A stretch of 64,000 nt of DNA, taken from the NCBI RefSeq assembly GCF_008386495.1, contig NZ_VTHJ01000001.1, forward strand, positions 1 to 64,000, read 5' to 3'. The stretch is from Streptomyces tailanensis (GTDB lineage Bacteria; Actinomycetota; Actinomycetes; Streptomycetales; Streptomycetaceae). Below, piece after piece: positions 26,128-39,793 of this stretch. The notes under the pieces were generated by a model. It was not told the origin of the DNA. It did not search any database and saw only the letters and a program-made list of their open reading frames with translations. Numbering within the stretch: position 1 is the first letter of the stretch; every line of letters starts with the position of its first letter. Position numbers and translations under genes: made by a program.

Positions 26128-26273
26128 CTTCCCCACCTCCGGTCGGCGTGACACGACGAAGTTAGGGCGCGGATCTTGGAGAAGTCTGTGAGACCTCGGC
26201 GCGCTGTCTGTGAAGCTCATGAGATCCGGCTCAGACCGATGAGAACCGTCTGTAAGAGCCCTCCTACCCCGTC

Positions 26274-27173
26274 CTACGACCGTCGTCCCTGGAGCCGTGC
26301 CGCCAGTTCTCTGATCGCGGGCAGGCGTTCCGCGAGGGCCGCGCCGGGGCAGCTGGTCATGTAGCCGTCGCTGTGACCCGCGAGGGTGGGCAGCAGGGCG
26401 GTGGTGCCGGCGGCGTAGCGGCTGAGGCTGTTGCTGGAGGTGAGGCGCACGCTGCCGCGTGGGTCGAGGCCCGTCAGGCCGAGTTTCCAGGCGGCGAGGG
26501 CGGCGATCGCGTCGGTCATGGCCTGCGGGACCGGCACGCCGGCGGTGAAGGTGCCGAGGGCGGCGATGCCGGTGGTGCGGTGGTTGAAGCCCTGGGTGTG
26601 GGCGCCGGTGACGGGGCGGTCGACGCCGCCCGCGCGGCCCTCGTAGATGGTGCCGCAGCGGTCGACGAGGAAGTTGTAGCCGATGTCGTCCCAGTCCTTG
26701 GCGCCGGTCTGGCCCGCGTACAGGTATCGGATGATGCGGGGGGCGTCGGCGCAGTCGTAGTCGATCGGCGAGTCCGTGTGGTGGATGAAGACGGCGGTGA
26801 CCCGGTCGTCGTAGCGGGCGGGCGGCTGGCTGCGGGCGTCCCCGGCCAGCCAGCGGGCCCTCGGCACGATGGGGGGTCTGGGCGCCTGGTGCGGGAGGGC
26901 GGGACGGGTCTCGACGGGCTGCCGGGCGGGGCGGTGCGCCGTACGGTCCACGCCGATCGCGTACAGCACCAGCGCCAGGACGGCGGCCAGCCCCGGCAGA
27001 CAGGCCAGCGTGAGGAGGAGGGGACGGGGCAGGGTCGTCCGCGCGCGGAGCACGGCGTCGGCGAGTCGTGTCCGCTCCCGGAGCAGCCGTATACGCGCGT
27101 GACTTGTCCGGCGCCGCCACACGCGTGACAGCCGCCGCATTCGCGCCCCTCGCGACACCCGGAACACACGCAT
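26274..27173 (-). CDS. Membrane-anchored peptidoglycan recognition protein / amidase
   Basis: A 299-residue protein with a basic N-terminal tail, one membrane helix (about 48-72, PLLLTLACLPGLAAVLALVLYAIG) and an external PGRP/amidase_2 domain. Zinc-site signs: VTAVFIHHTDSP (first His), GYNFLVDRCGTIYEGRAGG, THTQGFNHRTTGIAALG-type strand (here AHTQGFNH) and AGHSDGYMTSCPGAAL (third-ligand His and Cys). This fits an N-acetylmuramoyl-L-alanine amidase or peptidoglycan sensor. GGGAGG lies 9 bases before the ATG at 27173. Divergent from the MarP-type protease. Confidence 0.9.
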   Translation of the reverse strand: MRVFRVSRGARMRRLSRVWRRRTSHARIRLLRERTRLADAVLRARTTLPRPLLLTLACLPGLAAVLALVLYAIGVDRTAHRPARQPVETRPALPHQAPRPPIVPRARWLAGDARSQPPARYDDRVTAVFIHHTDSPIDYDCADAPRIIRYLYAGQTGAKDWDDIGYNFLVDRCGTIYEGRAGGVDRPVTGAHTQGFNHRTTGIAALGTFTAGVPVPQAMTDAIAALAAWKLGLTGLDPRGSVRLTSSNSLSRYAAGTTALLPTLAGHSDGYMTSCPGAALAERLPAIRELAARLQGRRS

Positions 27174-27267
27174 GCGCCCAGCCTCCCCCGACTGTCCGCC
27201 CGCCGCATGTGGGGTGTGCCACCCGGTGGAAGTGGAAGGAACCAACTGCGCGGTCCGGGACGTTTTA

Positions 27268-27301
27268 CGGTTCCAGGCAGATTTCGCGGTTCCAGGCAGA
27301 T
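27268..27301. repeat. Two 15-bp direct repeats
   Basis: CGGTTCCAGGCAGAT occurs at 27268-27282 and again at 27287-27301, a 19-bp period, in the region between the divergent PGRP and MarP-type genes. It could be a tandem operator. Confidence 0.6.
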
Positions 27302-27412
27302 GTGGCGCACCGGTGGCCGATTTTCGTACGCCGCCGACGCGCCGTACGGACGTAGCTGATCACTGCGCCCAACCCACGCGTACTACAGGGTCCCAAGAGA
27401 AAGGCGGCTGGA

Positions 27413-28597
27413 GTGGACGTGCTCGACATCCTGCTGATGCTGGTGATCCTGGCCTACGCGGCGTCCGGGTACCGTCGCGGCCTGGTCGCGGGATGTGTGT
27501 CCCTGGCCGGTTTCGTGGGCGGCGCGGCGATCGGCGTGTGGGTGCTGCCCTGGGTGATGGAGCTGGTGGAGGCGGGCACTCCGGCGGCGACGGTCACGGC
27601 GGTGCTGACGGTGCTGGTACCGGGGGTGATCGGGCACGAACTGGCGGGCCGGCTGGCGCTGACGCTGCGCCGGGAGATAGACCGCAGCCCGCTGCGCATG
27701 GCCGACGGCATCGGCGGGGCGGCGGCCAACACGGTCGCCGTGCTCATCGTGGCCTGGGTGGCCGCGAGCGTCCTCGGGGCCTCCTCCTCCGCGGTGGTCA
27801 CCAACTCGATCCGCAACTCCGCGCTGCTCGGCGCCGTGCAGAACACCATGCCGGACACCACCCCGGCCTGGTTCTCCAACGCCACCTCCGCGCTCACCGA
27901 GGCGGGCTTCCCCCAGGTCTTCAACCCGTTCGAGAACGAGGCGACGGCCGAGGTCGCCAAGCCCTCCGGGGACAGCGTCACGGCGGCCGCGACCAGCGCC
28001 GCCAAGCACAGCACGGTCAAGATCGAGGGCGTCTCGGGCACCCAGGGCCGCGAGGGCAGCGGCTTCGTGTACGCCACCGAGCATGTGATGACCAACGCCC
28101 ATGTGGTGGCCGGCATCGACGACCCGAGCGTGCGCGTGGGCGGCGTGGGCAAGGCGTACGAGGCGCGCGTGGTGCTCTTCGACGCCGACAAGGACGTGGC
28201 GGTGCTCTACGTCCCCGGTCTGCGGGCGCCCCTCCTGCGCTTCGACGACAGCGCCTCGCGCGGCGACGCGGCGGTCGTCGCCGGCTACCCGGAGGACGGT
28301 GGCCTCGACCTCCAGGCGGCCACCGTCGCCAGCCGTATCGACGCGACCGGCCGCAACATCTACAACACCGACACGGTCACCCGCGACATCTACTCGATTC
28401 GCTCCACCGTCCGCCCCGGCAACTCCGGCGGCCCCCTCCTCACCACCCAGGGCCAGGTCTACGGCGTCGTCTTCGCCCGCTCGACCTCGGACGCCGAGAC
28501 GGGATACGTCCTGACCGTGGACGAGGTCGCAGCCGAGGCGGAGCGGGCGGCGACCTCGACGACGGCGGTGGACACGGGAGAGCTCACGACTTCGTGA
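27413..28597 (+). CDS. MarP-type membrane serine protease
   Basis: A 394-residue protein with four N-terminal membrane helices of the CvpA type (about 4-20, 25-50, 58-75, 100-122) and an extracytoplasmic trypsin-like domain. The catalytic triad is His230 (TNAHVV), Asp261 (ADKDVAVL) and Ser338 (GNSGGP), close to the positions known for M. tuberculosis MarP, which protects against acid stress by processing the hydrolase RipA. Start is the GTG at 27413. An amidase/PGRP is encoded divergently, fitting a shared cell-wall role. Substrate here is inference. Confidence 0.92.
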   Translation: MDVLDILLMLVILAYAASGYRRGLVAGCVSLAGFVGGAAIGVWVLPWVMELVEAGTPAATVTAVLTVLVPGVIGHELAGRLALTLRREIDRSPLRMADGIGGAAANTVAVLIVAWVAASVLGASSSAVVTNSIRNSALLGAVQNTMPDTTPAWFSNATSALTEAGFPQVFNPFENEATAEVAKPSGDSVTAAATSAAKHSTVKIEGVSGTQGREGSGFVYATEHVMTNAHVVAGIDDPSVRVGGVGKAYEARVVLFDADKDVAVLYVPGLRAPLLRFDDSASRGDAAVVAGYPEDGGLDLQAATVASRIDATGRNIYNTDTVTRDIYSIRSTVRPGNSGGPLLTTQGQVYGVVFARSTSDAETGYVLTVDEVAAEAERAATSTTAVDTGELTTS

Positions 28598-28621
28598 CGT
28601 CGTAAGGGGGTTGGTGGGTGG

Positions 28622-29110
28622 TCAGAGCCGACAGCCCATCAGTACGTCGTCCACGTACGCCCCGTCCAGCAGGAACTCCTCCGGCAGGATCCCCTCCACC
28701 ACGAACCCCTCGGACTCGTAGAGCTTCCTGGCCGGGGTGTTGTGCCCGAGGACCCGCAGGGTGAGCCGGCGGGCTCCTCTGCGCCGGGCCTCGTCCTGCG
28801 CGGCCCGCAGCAGCGTCCGTCCGACCCCGGCCCCGCGCGCCTCGTCGGCGACGACGAGCCCCTGGATCTGGCGGACGTGCGCGTTGCAGGCGAGGGGTGA
28901 CGGCAGACCGAGCCGGACGTAGCCGACGACGATGCCGGCGACTTCGGCGACGAGGTGGTCCCCGGGTCCGTAACGCTCGTTGAAGAAGGGGGCGTACGGC
29001 TGTCTGGGGCGCTCCTGGACGGAGTGCGGCGGGGACCAGGTGACGCGGTCGAGTCGGCCGAGGGTCTCCTCGTCGTCCGGGGTCGCGAGGCGTATGTACG
29101 GAACAGGCAT
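28622..29110 (-). CDS. GNAT family N-acetyltransferase
   Basis: A 162-residue acetyl-CoA-dependent acyltransferase. The acetyl-CoA binding motif A is IQGLVVADEARGAGVGRTLLRAAQDEARRRGARRLTLRVL with the ARGAGVG loop, and motif B is NTPARKLYESEGFVVEGILPEEF. The substrate is unknown. The ATG at 29110 starts the conserved IRLATPDDEETL strand. Convergent with the MarP-type gene and divergent from the epimerase. Confidence 0.9.
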   Translation of the reverse strand: MPVPYIRLATPDDEETLGRLDRVTWSPPHSVQERPRQPYAPFFNERYGPGDHLVAEVAGIVVGYVRLGLPSPLACNAHVRQIQGLVVADEARGAGVGRTLLRAAQDEARRRGARRLTLRVLGHNTPARKLYESEGFVVEGILPEEFLLDGAYVDDVLMGCRL

Positions 29111-29183
29111 GCCGGTCACTGTACGGCGGCCGGTACGCCACCCCTGGCCCGCGTGCTCGGCCGCTGACCGGCAGGATGGGGGC

Positions 29184-30119
29184 ATGAACGATGATGCGTC
29201 CGTGCCGTCCGTGCCGCCGCCCGGTTCCCGTGTCGTGATCGCCGGGGCGTCCGGCCTGATCGGTTCGGCGCTGGCCCGTTCCCTCACGGCGGACGGGTAC
29301 GAGGTGCTGCGGCTCGTACGGCGGGAGCCGCGGGCGCGGGACGAGGCGCGCTGGGATCCGGAGGCCGGGCGGGTCGACGCGGCGGCGCTGGAGGGGTGCG
29401 CGGCCGTGGTGAACCTCGCGGGCGCGGGGGTCGCGTCCCGCCGCTGGACGAAGGCGTACAAGGCGACGATCCGCCGCAGCCGGGTGCTCGGCACCTCGAC
29501 GCTCGCGAAGGCCGTCGCGTCCCTGGACGCGCCGCCGGGTGTGTTCGTCAACGGCAGCGCGATCGGGTTCTACGGCTCCACGGGCGACCGGGTGGTGGAC
29601 GAGTCGGCGCCGGCCGGGGAGGGGTTCCTGCCGTCGTTGTGTGTGGAGTGGGAGGGGGCGACGGAGGCCGCGTCGGCTGCCGGGATCCGGACGGTGTTCG
29701 CCCGTACGGGGCTGGTAGTGGCCCGGGGTGGGGGTGCGTGGGGGCCGTTGTTCCCGCTGTTCAAGGCCGGGCTCGGGGGGCGGATGGGGGACGGGCGGCA
29801 GTACTGGAGCTTCATCGCGCTGCGGGACGAGGTCGCGGCGTTGCGTCATCTCATCGACTCGCCGTCGCTGTCCGGGCCGTTCAATCTGACGGCGCCGGCG
29901 CCGCTGACGAATCGTGAGATCACGGCGGCGATGGGGCGGGTTCTCCGCCGGCCCACTCTCTTCACCGTGCCGGCGCCCGTGCTTCGGCTGGTTCTCGGTG
30001 AGGTGTCCGGGGATGTTCTCGGGAGTACGCGGGCGGTGCCGACGCGGTTGCTGGAGTCGGGGTTCGAGTTCGCGTATCCGGGGATCGAGGAGACGATTCG
30101 GGTGGCGGCGAGCGGCTGA
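29184..30119 (+). CDS. TIGR01777 family NAD(P)-binding epimerase-like protein
   Basis: A 311-residue extended-SDR protein (YfcH/SulA-associated family). The Rossmann motif VVIAGASGLIGSALARSL starts at residue 18; the family sequences VVNLAGAGVASRRWTKAYKATIRRSRVLGT, FVNGSAIGFYGSTGD and FNLTAPAPLTNREIT are present. The catalytic YxxxK is replaced by the GFYG-type sequence, as is normal for the family. The reaction is unknown. The ATG at 29184 follows a G-rich site. It ends directly before an inverted B repeat. Confidence 0.9.
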   Translation: MNDDASVPSVPPPGSRVVIAGASGLIGSALARSLTADGYEVLRLVRREPRARDEARWDPEAGRVDAAALEGCAAVVNLAGAGVASRRWTKAYKATIRRSRVLGTSTLAKAVASLDAPPGVFVNGSAIGFYGSTGDRVVDESAPAGEGFLPSLCVEWEGATEAASAAGIRTVFARTGLVVARGGGAWGPLFPLFKAGLGGRMGDGRQYWSFIALRDEVAALRHLIDSPSLSGPFNLTAPAPLTNREITAAMGRVLRRPTLFTVPAPVLRLVLGEVSGDVLGSTRAVPTRLLESGFEFAYPGIEETIRVAASG

Positions 30120-30131
30120 GCGGGGTCTTTT

Positions 30132-30159
30132 CTCGCCCCCGCCGCCCCTACCCCTCCCA
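30132..30159 (-). repeat. Element B, inverted copy
   Basis: CTCGCCCCCGCCGCCCCTAC and following bases are the reverse complement of the B element seen at 18062 and 60399. With the direct copy at 30923-30950 it flanks the single gene at 30407. Confidence 0.75.
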
Positions 30160-30406
30160 CTCCGCCGCCGTGCGGAACTTCCCCGTCTCCCGGGGCAGGG
30201 GTCCTCCTCGGTCTTCACCCAGGCACCCTCGCGGTTGCCGTTCCAGATGCCGGCGCTCTACGCGACGAGGTGGGACATACTGCGAGGCACGAGGGCGGCA
30301 CGCATGATCCTCGTGCCGGACGGGGCCCTACGTCGTGTCTGACAAAGATCATGACGTGGCGGCGGTCTTCCTCCAGGCACGTGGTGGGACTGCGTGTGGG
30401 AAGGTC

Positions 30407-30898
30407 ATGCGTGTGATCAACCAGGATGGCGGCTCAGGCCGCCGCGAACTCGTACTCGTGGGCGAAATGAGCCCTGCGGACGTCGTGCTTGTCTACCGCG
30501 AGGCGCTTCGCGTGCTGCGTTCCGGCATCGACGCAGCCCACCTCGACGCCTATAGCGACGATGCCTGGCCAACCGCTGTGCTGCACTCGTACGAACGCGC
30601 GCTGTCCCTGGCACGGGAGGCGGTGGCGGATGGCCATCGCTCCCGGCGCGCCGATCCCGGGATGGGGATCGACATCGACGTCCACGACGACGCGCAGTTC
30701 GAGCTGATGTTGGACTTGGCTCCCCACACGATCAACGCCGAAGGCCGACGAGGGAACCGGCTGATCTTCAGCGCCAGTGACTCGGGAACCTCCCTGTGGA
30801 TTGCCGTGACACAGGAACAGGAAGTGGAACTCCTGTCCCGACTGGACGCGTTGGGAATACCACCAACCGCGCTCGCCGTTCAGCCACGCGGCCGCTGA
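30407..30898 (+). CDS. Orphan hypothetical protein flanked by repeats
   Basis: About 163 residues, acidic, soluble and of no family I recognise. It contains an Asp/His-rich stretch (MGIDIDVHDDAQFELMLDLAPHTINAEGRRGNRLIFSASDSGTSLWIAVTQEQEVELL) that could be beta-rich. The start is uncertain: the ATG at 30407, or the GTG at 30413 which has AAGG 8 bases upstream; the frame is open from 30335. A 9-bp inverted repeat GGCACGAGG/CCTCGTGCC lies upstream near 30287-30319. Base composition looks slightly less GC-rich than neighbours. The gene sits alone between inverted B elements, which suggests an accessory insertion. Confidence 0.6.
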   Translation: MRVINQDGGSGRRELVLVGEMSPADVVLVYREALRVLRSGIDAAHLDAYSDDAWPTAVLHSYERALSLAREAVADGHRSRRADPGMGIDIDVHDDAQFELMLDLAPHTINAEGRRGNRLIFSASDSGTSLWIAVTQEQEVELLSRLDALGIPPTALAVQPRGR

Positions 30899-30922
30899 GG
30901 CGCATTATTTACCTCAGCGTCA

Positions 30923-30950
30923 TGGGACGGGTAGGGGCGGCGCGGGGCGA
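30923..30950 (+). repeat. Element B, direct copy
   Basis: TGGGACGGGTAGGGGCGGCG and following bases. It is the mirror of the copy at 30132-30159, and its right part forms the left arm of the aceE terminator. Confidence 0.75.
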
Positions 30951-30967
30951 AAACCCCTCGCCGCCCC
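30934..30967. terminator. Hairpin between convergent genes (aceE end)
   Basis: GGGGCGGCG (30934-30942) pairs with CGCCGCCCC (30959-30967) with an inner GGGG/CCCC continuation and GAAA-like loop, 7 bp beyond the aceE stop. Confidence 0.75.
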
Positions 30968-30973
30968 CCGGCG

Positions 30974-33676
30974 TCAGAGCCCGTACCGCTCCCGCGCCTC
31001 CTTTACCGCCGTCGCCTTGACCTCACCCCGCCGCGCCAGCTGGGCCAGCGCGGCGACGACGATGGACTGGGCGTCGACGCCGAAGTGGCGGCGGGCGGCC
31101 TCGCGGGTGTCCGACAGGCCGAAGCCGTCGGCGCCCAGCGAGGAGTAGTCCTGCTCGACCCACTGGGCGATCTGATCGGGAACCTGGCGCATGTAGTCGG
31201 AGACCGCCAGCACCGGCCCGTCGGCACCCTGCAGCGCCTGCCGGACGTACGGCACCCGCTCCTCGCCGCGCAGGAGGGCCGCGTCGGCCTCCAGGGCGTC
31301 ACGGCGGAGCTCCGACCAGGACGTCGCCGACCAGACGTCCGCCGCCACACCCCATTCCTCGGCGAGCAGCTTCTGCGCCTCGACGGCCCAGTGGATCGCC
31401 GTGCCGGACCCCAGCAGCTGGATCCGCGGGGCGTTGGCCACCGGCGACAGCCCCGCCGACTCCGCCGTGTTGAAGCGGTACAGGCCCTTGACGATGCCCT
31501 CGTCGATGCCGAGGCCGGCCGGCTTGGCGGGCTGGGGGAGGGGCTCGTTGTAGACCGTCAGGTAGTAGAAGACGTTCGGGTCCTCACCCGGGGCCGCCTC
31601 GCCGTACATGCGGCGGAGACCGTCCTTCACGATCGCCGCGACCTCGTACGCGAACGCCGGGTCGTACGTCAGCGCCGCCGGGTTCGTGGCCGCGATCACC
31701 GGCGAGTGACCGTCCGCGTGCTGGAGGCCCTCGCCCGTCAGCGTCGTACGGCCGGCCGTGGCGCCGACGAGGAAGCCGCGGCCGAGCTGGTCGCCGAGCT
31801 GCCACATCTGGTCGGCGGTGCGCTGCCAGCCGAACATCGAGTAGAAGATGTAGAAGGGGATCATCGCCTCGCCGTGCGTGGAGTACGCGGTGGACGCGGC
31901 GATGAAGTCCGCCATCGAACCGGCCTCGGTGATCCCCTCGTTGAGGATCTGGCCGTCCTTGGCCTCCTTGTAGTACATCAGCTGGTCACGGTCGACCGGC
32001 TCGTACGTCTGGCCCTTGGGGGAGTAGATCCCGAGGGAGGGGAAGAGCGACTCCATACCGAAGGTGCGTGCCTCGTCCGGCACGATCGGCACCCAGCGCC
32101 TGCCCGTCTCCTTGTCGCGGACCAGGTCCTTGATGAGGCGTACGAAGGCCATCGTCGTCGCCACGTTCTGGGAGCCCGAGCCCTTGTCGAAGGACGTGAA
32201 CGCCTTCTCGGCGGGGGCGGGCAGGGGCGCGAGCGCGTGCGTACGGCGGGCCGGGGCCGGGCCGCCGAGGGCCGCGCGGCGCTCCTGGAGGTAGCGGACC
32301 TCGGGGGAGTCGGCGCCCGGGTGGCCGTAAGGCACCACACCGTCGACGAACCGCGCGTCCGAGATCGGCAGTTCCAGCAGATCCCGCATCGCCTTGAACT
32401 CGTCCACCGACAGCTTCTTCATCTGGTGGTTGGCGTTCTTCGACGCGAAGCCCTCGCCGAGGGTGAAGCCCTTGACGGTCTGGGCCAGGATGACGGTCGG
32501 GGCGCCCTTGAACTCGACGGCGGCCTTGTAGGCGGCGTACACCTTGCGCGCCTCGTGACCACCACGGGAGAGGTGGAAGCACTCCAGGATCTTGTCGTCG
32601 CTCAGCAGCTTCGCCATCTCGACGAGTGCCGGGTCGGCGCCGAAGAAGTCCTGGCGGATGTAGGCCGCGTCGCGGGTCTGGTACGTCTGGACCTGCGCGT
32701 CCGGTACCTCGCGCAGACGGCGTACGAGCGCGCCGGTGGTGTCGAGCTGGAACAACTCGTCCCATGCCGAGCCCCAGAGCGACTTGATGACGTTCCAGCC
32801 GGCGCCGCGGAACTGGGCCTCCAGCTCCTGCACGATCTTGAAGTTGGCGCGGACCGGGCCGTCGAGGCGCTGCAGGTTGCAGTTGATGACGAAGGTGAGG
32901 TTGTCCAGGCCTTCGCGGCTCGCGAGGGCGAGGGCCGCCGTCGACTCCGGCTCGTCCATCTCGCCGTCGCCGAGGAACGCCCAGACGTGGGAGTTGGAGA
33001 CGTCCTTGATGCCGCGGCTGGTCAGGTAGCGGTTGAAGCGCGCCTGGTAGATCGCCGAGAGCGGGCCGAGGCCCATCGACACCGTCGGGAACTCCCACAG
33101 CCAGGGCAGGCGCCGCGGGTGCGGATACGACGGGAGGCCGTTGCCGCCCGACTCGCGGCGGAAGTTGTCGAGGTGCTGCTCGTTCAGGCGGCCGTCGAGG
33201 AAAGCGCGGGCGTAGATACCGGGGGAGGCGTGGCCCTGGATGTAGAGCTGGTCGCCCGAGCCGTCGGCCTCCTTGCCCTTGAAGAAGTGGTTGAAGCCCG
33301 TCTCGTAGAGCCAGGCTGCGGAGGCGAAGGTGGCGATGTGGCCGCCGACGCCGTATTTGGAGCCGCGGGTGACCATCGCGGCCGCGTTCCAGCGGTTCCA
33401 CGCGGTGATACGGCGCTCCATCGCCTCGTCACCGGGCACGCCCGGCTCGGCGGCGGTGGGGATGGTGTTGACGTAGTCCGTCTCGAGCAGCTTGGGCAGC
33501 GCGATGCCGTTGCCCTCCGCGCGCTCCAGGGTGCGGCGCATCAGATACGCGGCACGGTGCGGCCCGGCCGCCTTGGTGACGGCGTCCAGCGAGGCCTGCC
33601 ATTCGGCGGTCTCCTCCGGATCGCGGTCGGGGAGCTGGTCGAGCGCGCTCGGCTGGATGGCGTTGGGGTCGGTCAT
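30974..33676 (-). CDS. aceE: Pyruvate dehydrogenase E1, homodimeric type
   Basis: Thiamine-diphosphate-dependent decarboxylation of pyruvate and reductive acetylation of the E2 lipoyl group. The 900-residue length and single-chain layout are those of AceE. Seen: GHIATFASAAWLYETGFNHFF near the start, the TPP-binding GDGEMDEPESTAALALASREGLDNLTFVINCN motif, the HxxGGHEARKVYAAYKAA region, and MIPFYIFYSMFGWQRTADQ plus GRTTLTGEGLQHADGHS in the transketolase-like C-terminal part. The ATG at 33676 has AAGG upstream. It is apart from lpd-sucB (40.7-44 kb), which supply E3 and E2. A 17-bp palindrome lies upstream. Confidence 0.96.
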   Translation of the reverse strand: MTDPNAIQPSALDQLPDRDPEETAEWQASLDAVTKAAGPHRAAYLMRRTLERAEGNGIALPKLLETDYVNTIPTAAEPGVPGDEAMERRITAWNRWNAAAMVTRGSKYGVGGHIATFASAAWLYETGFNHFFKGKEADGSGDQLYIQGHASPGIYARAFLDGRLNEQHLDNFRRESGGNGLPSYPHPRRLPWLWEFPTVSMGLGPLSAIYQARFNRYLTSRGIKDVSNSHVWAFLGDGEMDEPESTAALALASREGLDNLTFVINCNLQRLDGPVRANFKIVQELEAQFRGAGWNVIKSLWGSAWDELFQLDTTGALVRRLREVPDAQVQTYQTRDAAYIRQDFFGADPALVEMAKLLSDDKILECFHLSRGGHEARKVYAAYKAAVEFKGAPTVILAQTVKGFTLGEGFASKNANHQMKKLSVDEFKAMRDLLELPISDARFVDGVVPYGHPGADSPEVRYLQERRAALGGPAPARRTHALAPLPAPAEKAFTSFDKGSGSQNVATTMAFVRLIKDLVRDKETGRRWVPIVPDEARTFGMESLFPSLGIYSPKGQTYEPVDRDQLMYYKEAKDGQILNEGITEAGSMADFIAASTAYSTHGEAMIPFYIFYSMFGWQRTADQMWQLGDQLGRGFLVGATAGRTTLTGEGLQHADGHSPVIAATNPAALTYDPAFAYEVAAIVKDGLRRMYGEAAPGEDPNVFYYLTVYNEPLPQPAKPAGLGIDEGIVKGLYRFNTAESAGLSPVANAPRIQLLGSGTAIHWAVEAQKLLAEEWGVAADVWSATSWSELRRDALEADAALLRGEERVPYVRQALQGADGPVLAVSDYMRQVPDQIAQWVEQDYSSLGADGFGLSDTREAARRHFGVDAQSIVVAALAQLARRGEVKATAVKEARERYGL

Positions 33677-34017
33677 TGCGCCGCCTTCCTCAGTCGAAGG
33701 GGGTTCCCTCATCGGTAAGGGTTCGGGGTTGCCCTTGGTCTTTGGCAGGACAGGGCGAAGGGCTTGGGTGCGGTAACACCCTGCGGCTCCCGCCGCGCGG
33801 CCCGTCGGCGACTGTAACTCGCTGATCGATGATCGATCAAAGGGTTGAGAGGCAAAACTTCTTGATCACGAGAAAGTAGGCACGCGGTGCCTCCGGCGGG
33901 GACACCGGGTGCCGTGTTACTCGGGAGTTTGCGCAGGTGGGGCGGCGTTTGAGTGGGGGATGCGGCGGGGCCGGGCGCATATCGGCTCCGGCCCTGTGGG
34001 TTTTGGGATGCGAAAGG
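33677..34017. promoter_or_regulatory. aceE upstream region with a 17-bp palindrome
   Basis: No gene in these 341 bp. TGATCGATgATCGATCA at 33823-33839 is palindromic except for the centre base, about 150 bp before the aceE start. A TTGATCACGAGAAAG sequence follows at about 33863. Either may be an operator; the GntR regulator at 39.8 kb is a candidate ligand-responsive binder, by inference only. Confidence 0.45.
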
Positions 34018-34479
34018 TCAGCTCGTGGCTGTCTGTGCGGTCGGCGGCACCATGCCGGCGGGCTGCTCGGTACGGGCGGAGGCCTCGTCGGCGCCTTGCT
34101 CGCGCTGTCCCTGTTCTTGTTCGGCGCTGCGGCGCTGTGCGGCCTGCTCGCGGGTGATCACTTCGGTGGCGGCGCCGACGGCGAGGGCGATCGGCCACTC
34201 GATGATCTGGGCGGCGGCCATACCGCCGAGCGCTCCGTAGAAGGCCAGCTTGCGCGGTGAGGGAAGCCGCGCCATGCCCTGCTGCCCCGACCGCGCCATG
34301 CCCTTGCGGACACCCGTGAACAGGTCACCGGGTGTCACATACGGGATCGGTACCCGTGGGTGCGCGGTGTGCAGGTGGACGACCTTGTCGTACGCGTGAT
34401 GCTCGGCCGACTGTTGCCGCTCGGATTCCGGCTGCGCCTGCTCGGTTTGCGGTGCTTGCTGCGTCTGTGGGGAAGTCAT
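34018..34479 (-). CDS. Gln-rich membrane-associated protein
   Basis: A 153-residue protein. Gln/Glu-rich disordered ends surround a core (residues about 45-110): VPIPYVTPGDLFTGVRKGMARSG, then PRKLAFYGALGGMAAAQIIEWPIALAVGAATEVITR with one hydrophobic segment. No known catalytic motif. It lies downstream of the giant P-type ATPase and a tiny membrane ORF on the same strand, so it may be an accessory subunit of that pump; this is inference from position. Confidence 0.7.
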   Translation of the reverse strand: MTSPQTQQAPQTEQAQPESERQQSAEHHAYDKVVHLHTAHPRVPIPYVTPGDLFTGVRKGMARSGQQGMARLPSPRKLAFYGALGGMAAAQIIEWPIALAVGAATEVITREQAAQRRSAEQEQGQREQGADEASARTEQPAGMVPPTAQTATS

Positions 34480-34621
34480 CTCCGTCCCTCCCGATACTGG
34501 GCGACGTGAGTGAAAGTCTTCTCCCTACTGCGCCTTCCATCCTTGGGTGGCGATAAACGACTCAAACCCGAAAAATCGGGTAAACGAGACGATCCCGACG
34601 AACCCTGTGAAGCGAGCGGCC

Positions 34622-34771
34622 TCAGGCGTACGCGGCCGCCGGGCGCCCGCTGTTGAGGAACGCCTTCCAGAGGGCCATGGACAGGCGGATCAGCGCGGCC
34701 TCGATCACGGCGATGGCTACGTTGGTCAGGATCGCGGCGAGGAAGTGCGGCATGGTTCCGTCTACTTTCAT
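34622..34771 (-). CDS. Putative 49-residue membrane peptide
   Basis: MKVDGTMPHF then an unbroken amphipathic/hydrophobic helix LAAILTNVAIAVIEAALIRL and SMALWKAFLNSGRPAAAYA. The start is either the ATG at 34771 or that at 34753; neither has a strong ribosome site. It begins 35 bp after the P-type ATPase stop on the same strand. Single-pass micropeptides next to P-type ATPases are known as regulators in other organisms (for example KdpF), which makes this worth noting, but coding status is unproven. Confidence 0.45.
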   Translation of the reverse strand: MKVDGTMPHFLAAILTNVAIAVIEAALIRLSMALWKAFLNSGRPAAAYA

Positions 34772-34806
34772 ATGAATCGTGCGGGGGGCCATTCCTTTGT
34801 CCGGTA

Positions 34807-39663
<4,857 letters not shown>

Positions 39664-39793
39664 GTGGACCTCCACGATCGGCCTCGGGGGGCGTGACCGG
39701 AGTCCCGAACGACTCACGGCTCCCACCAGTATGCGCACGCCCTACCAGCGCCGTCCTGCGCAGGAGAGCGAACGGGGGGAGAGGCTCGCGGGC

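Noticed and set aside
33909..34157. 82-codon plus-strand frame in the aceE upstream region
   Set aside because: Overlaps the Gln-rich membrane protein gene on the other strand and has no ribosome site or recognisable pattern.
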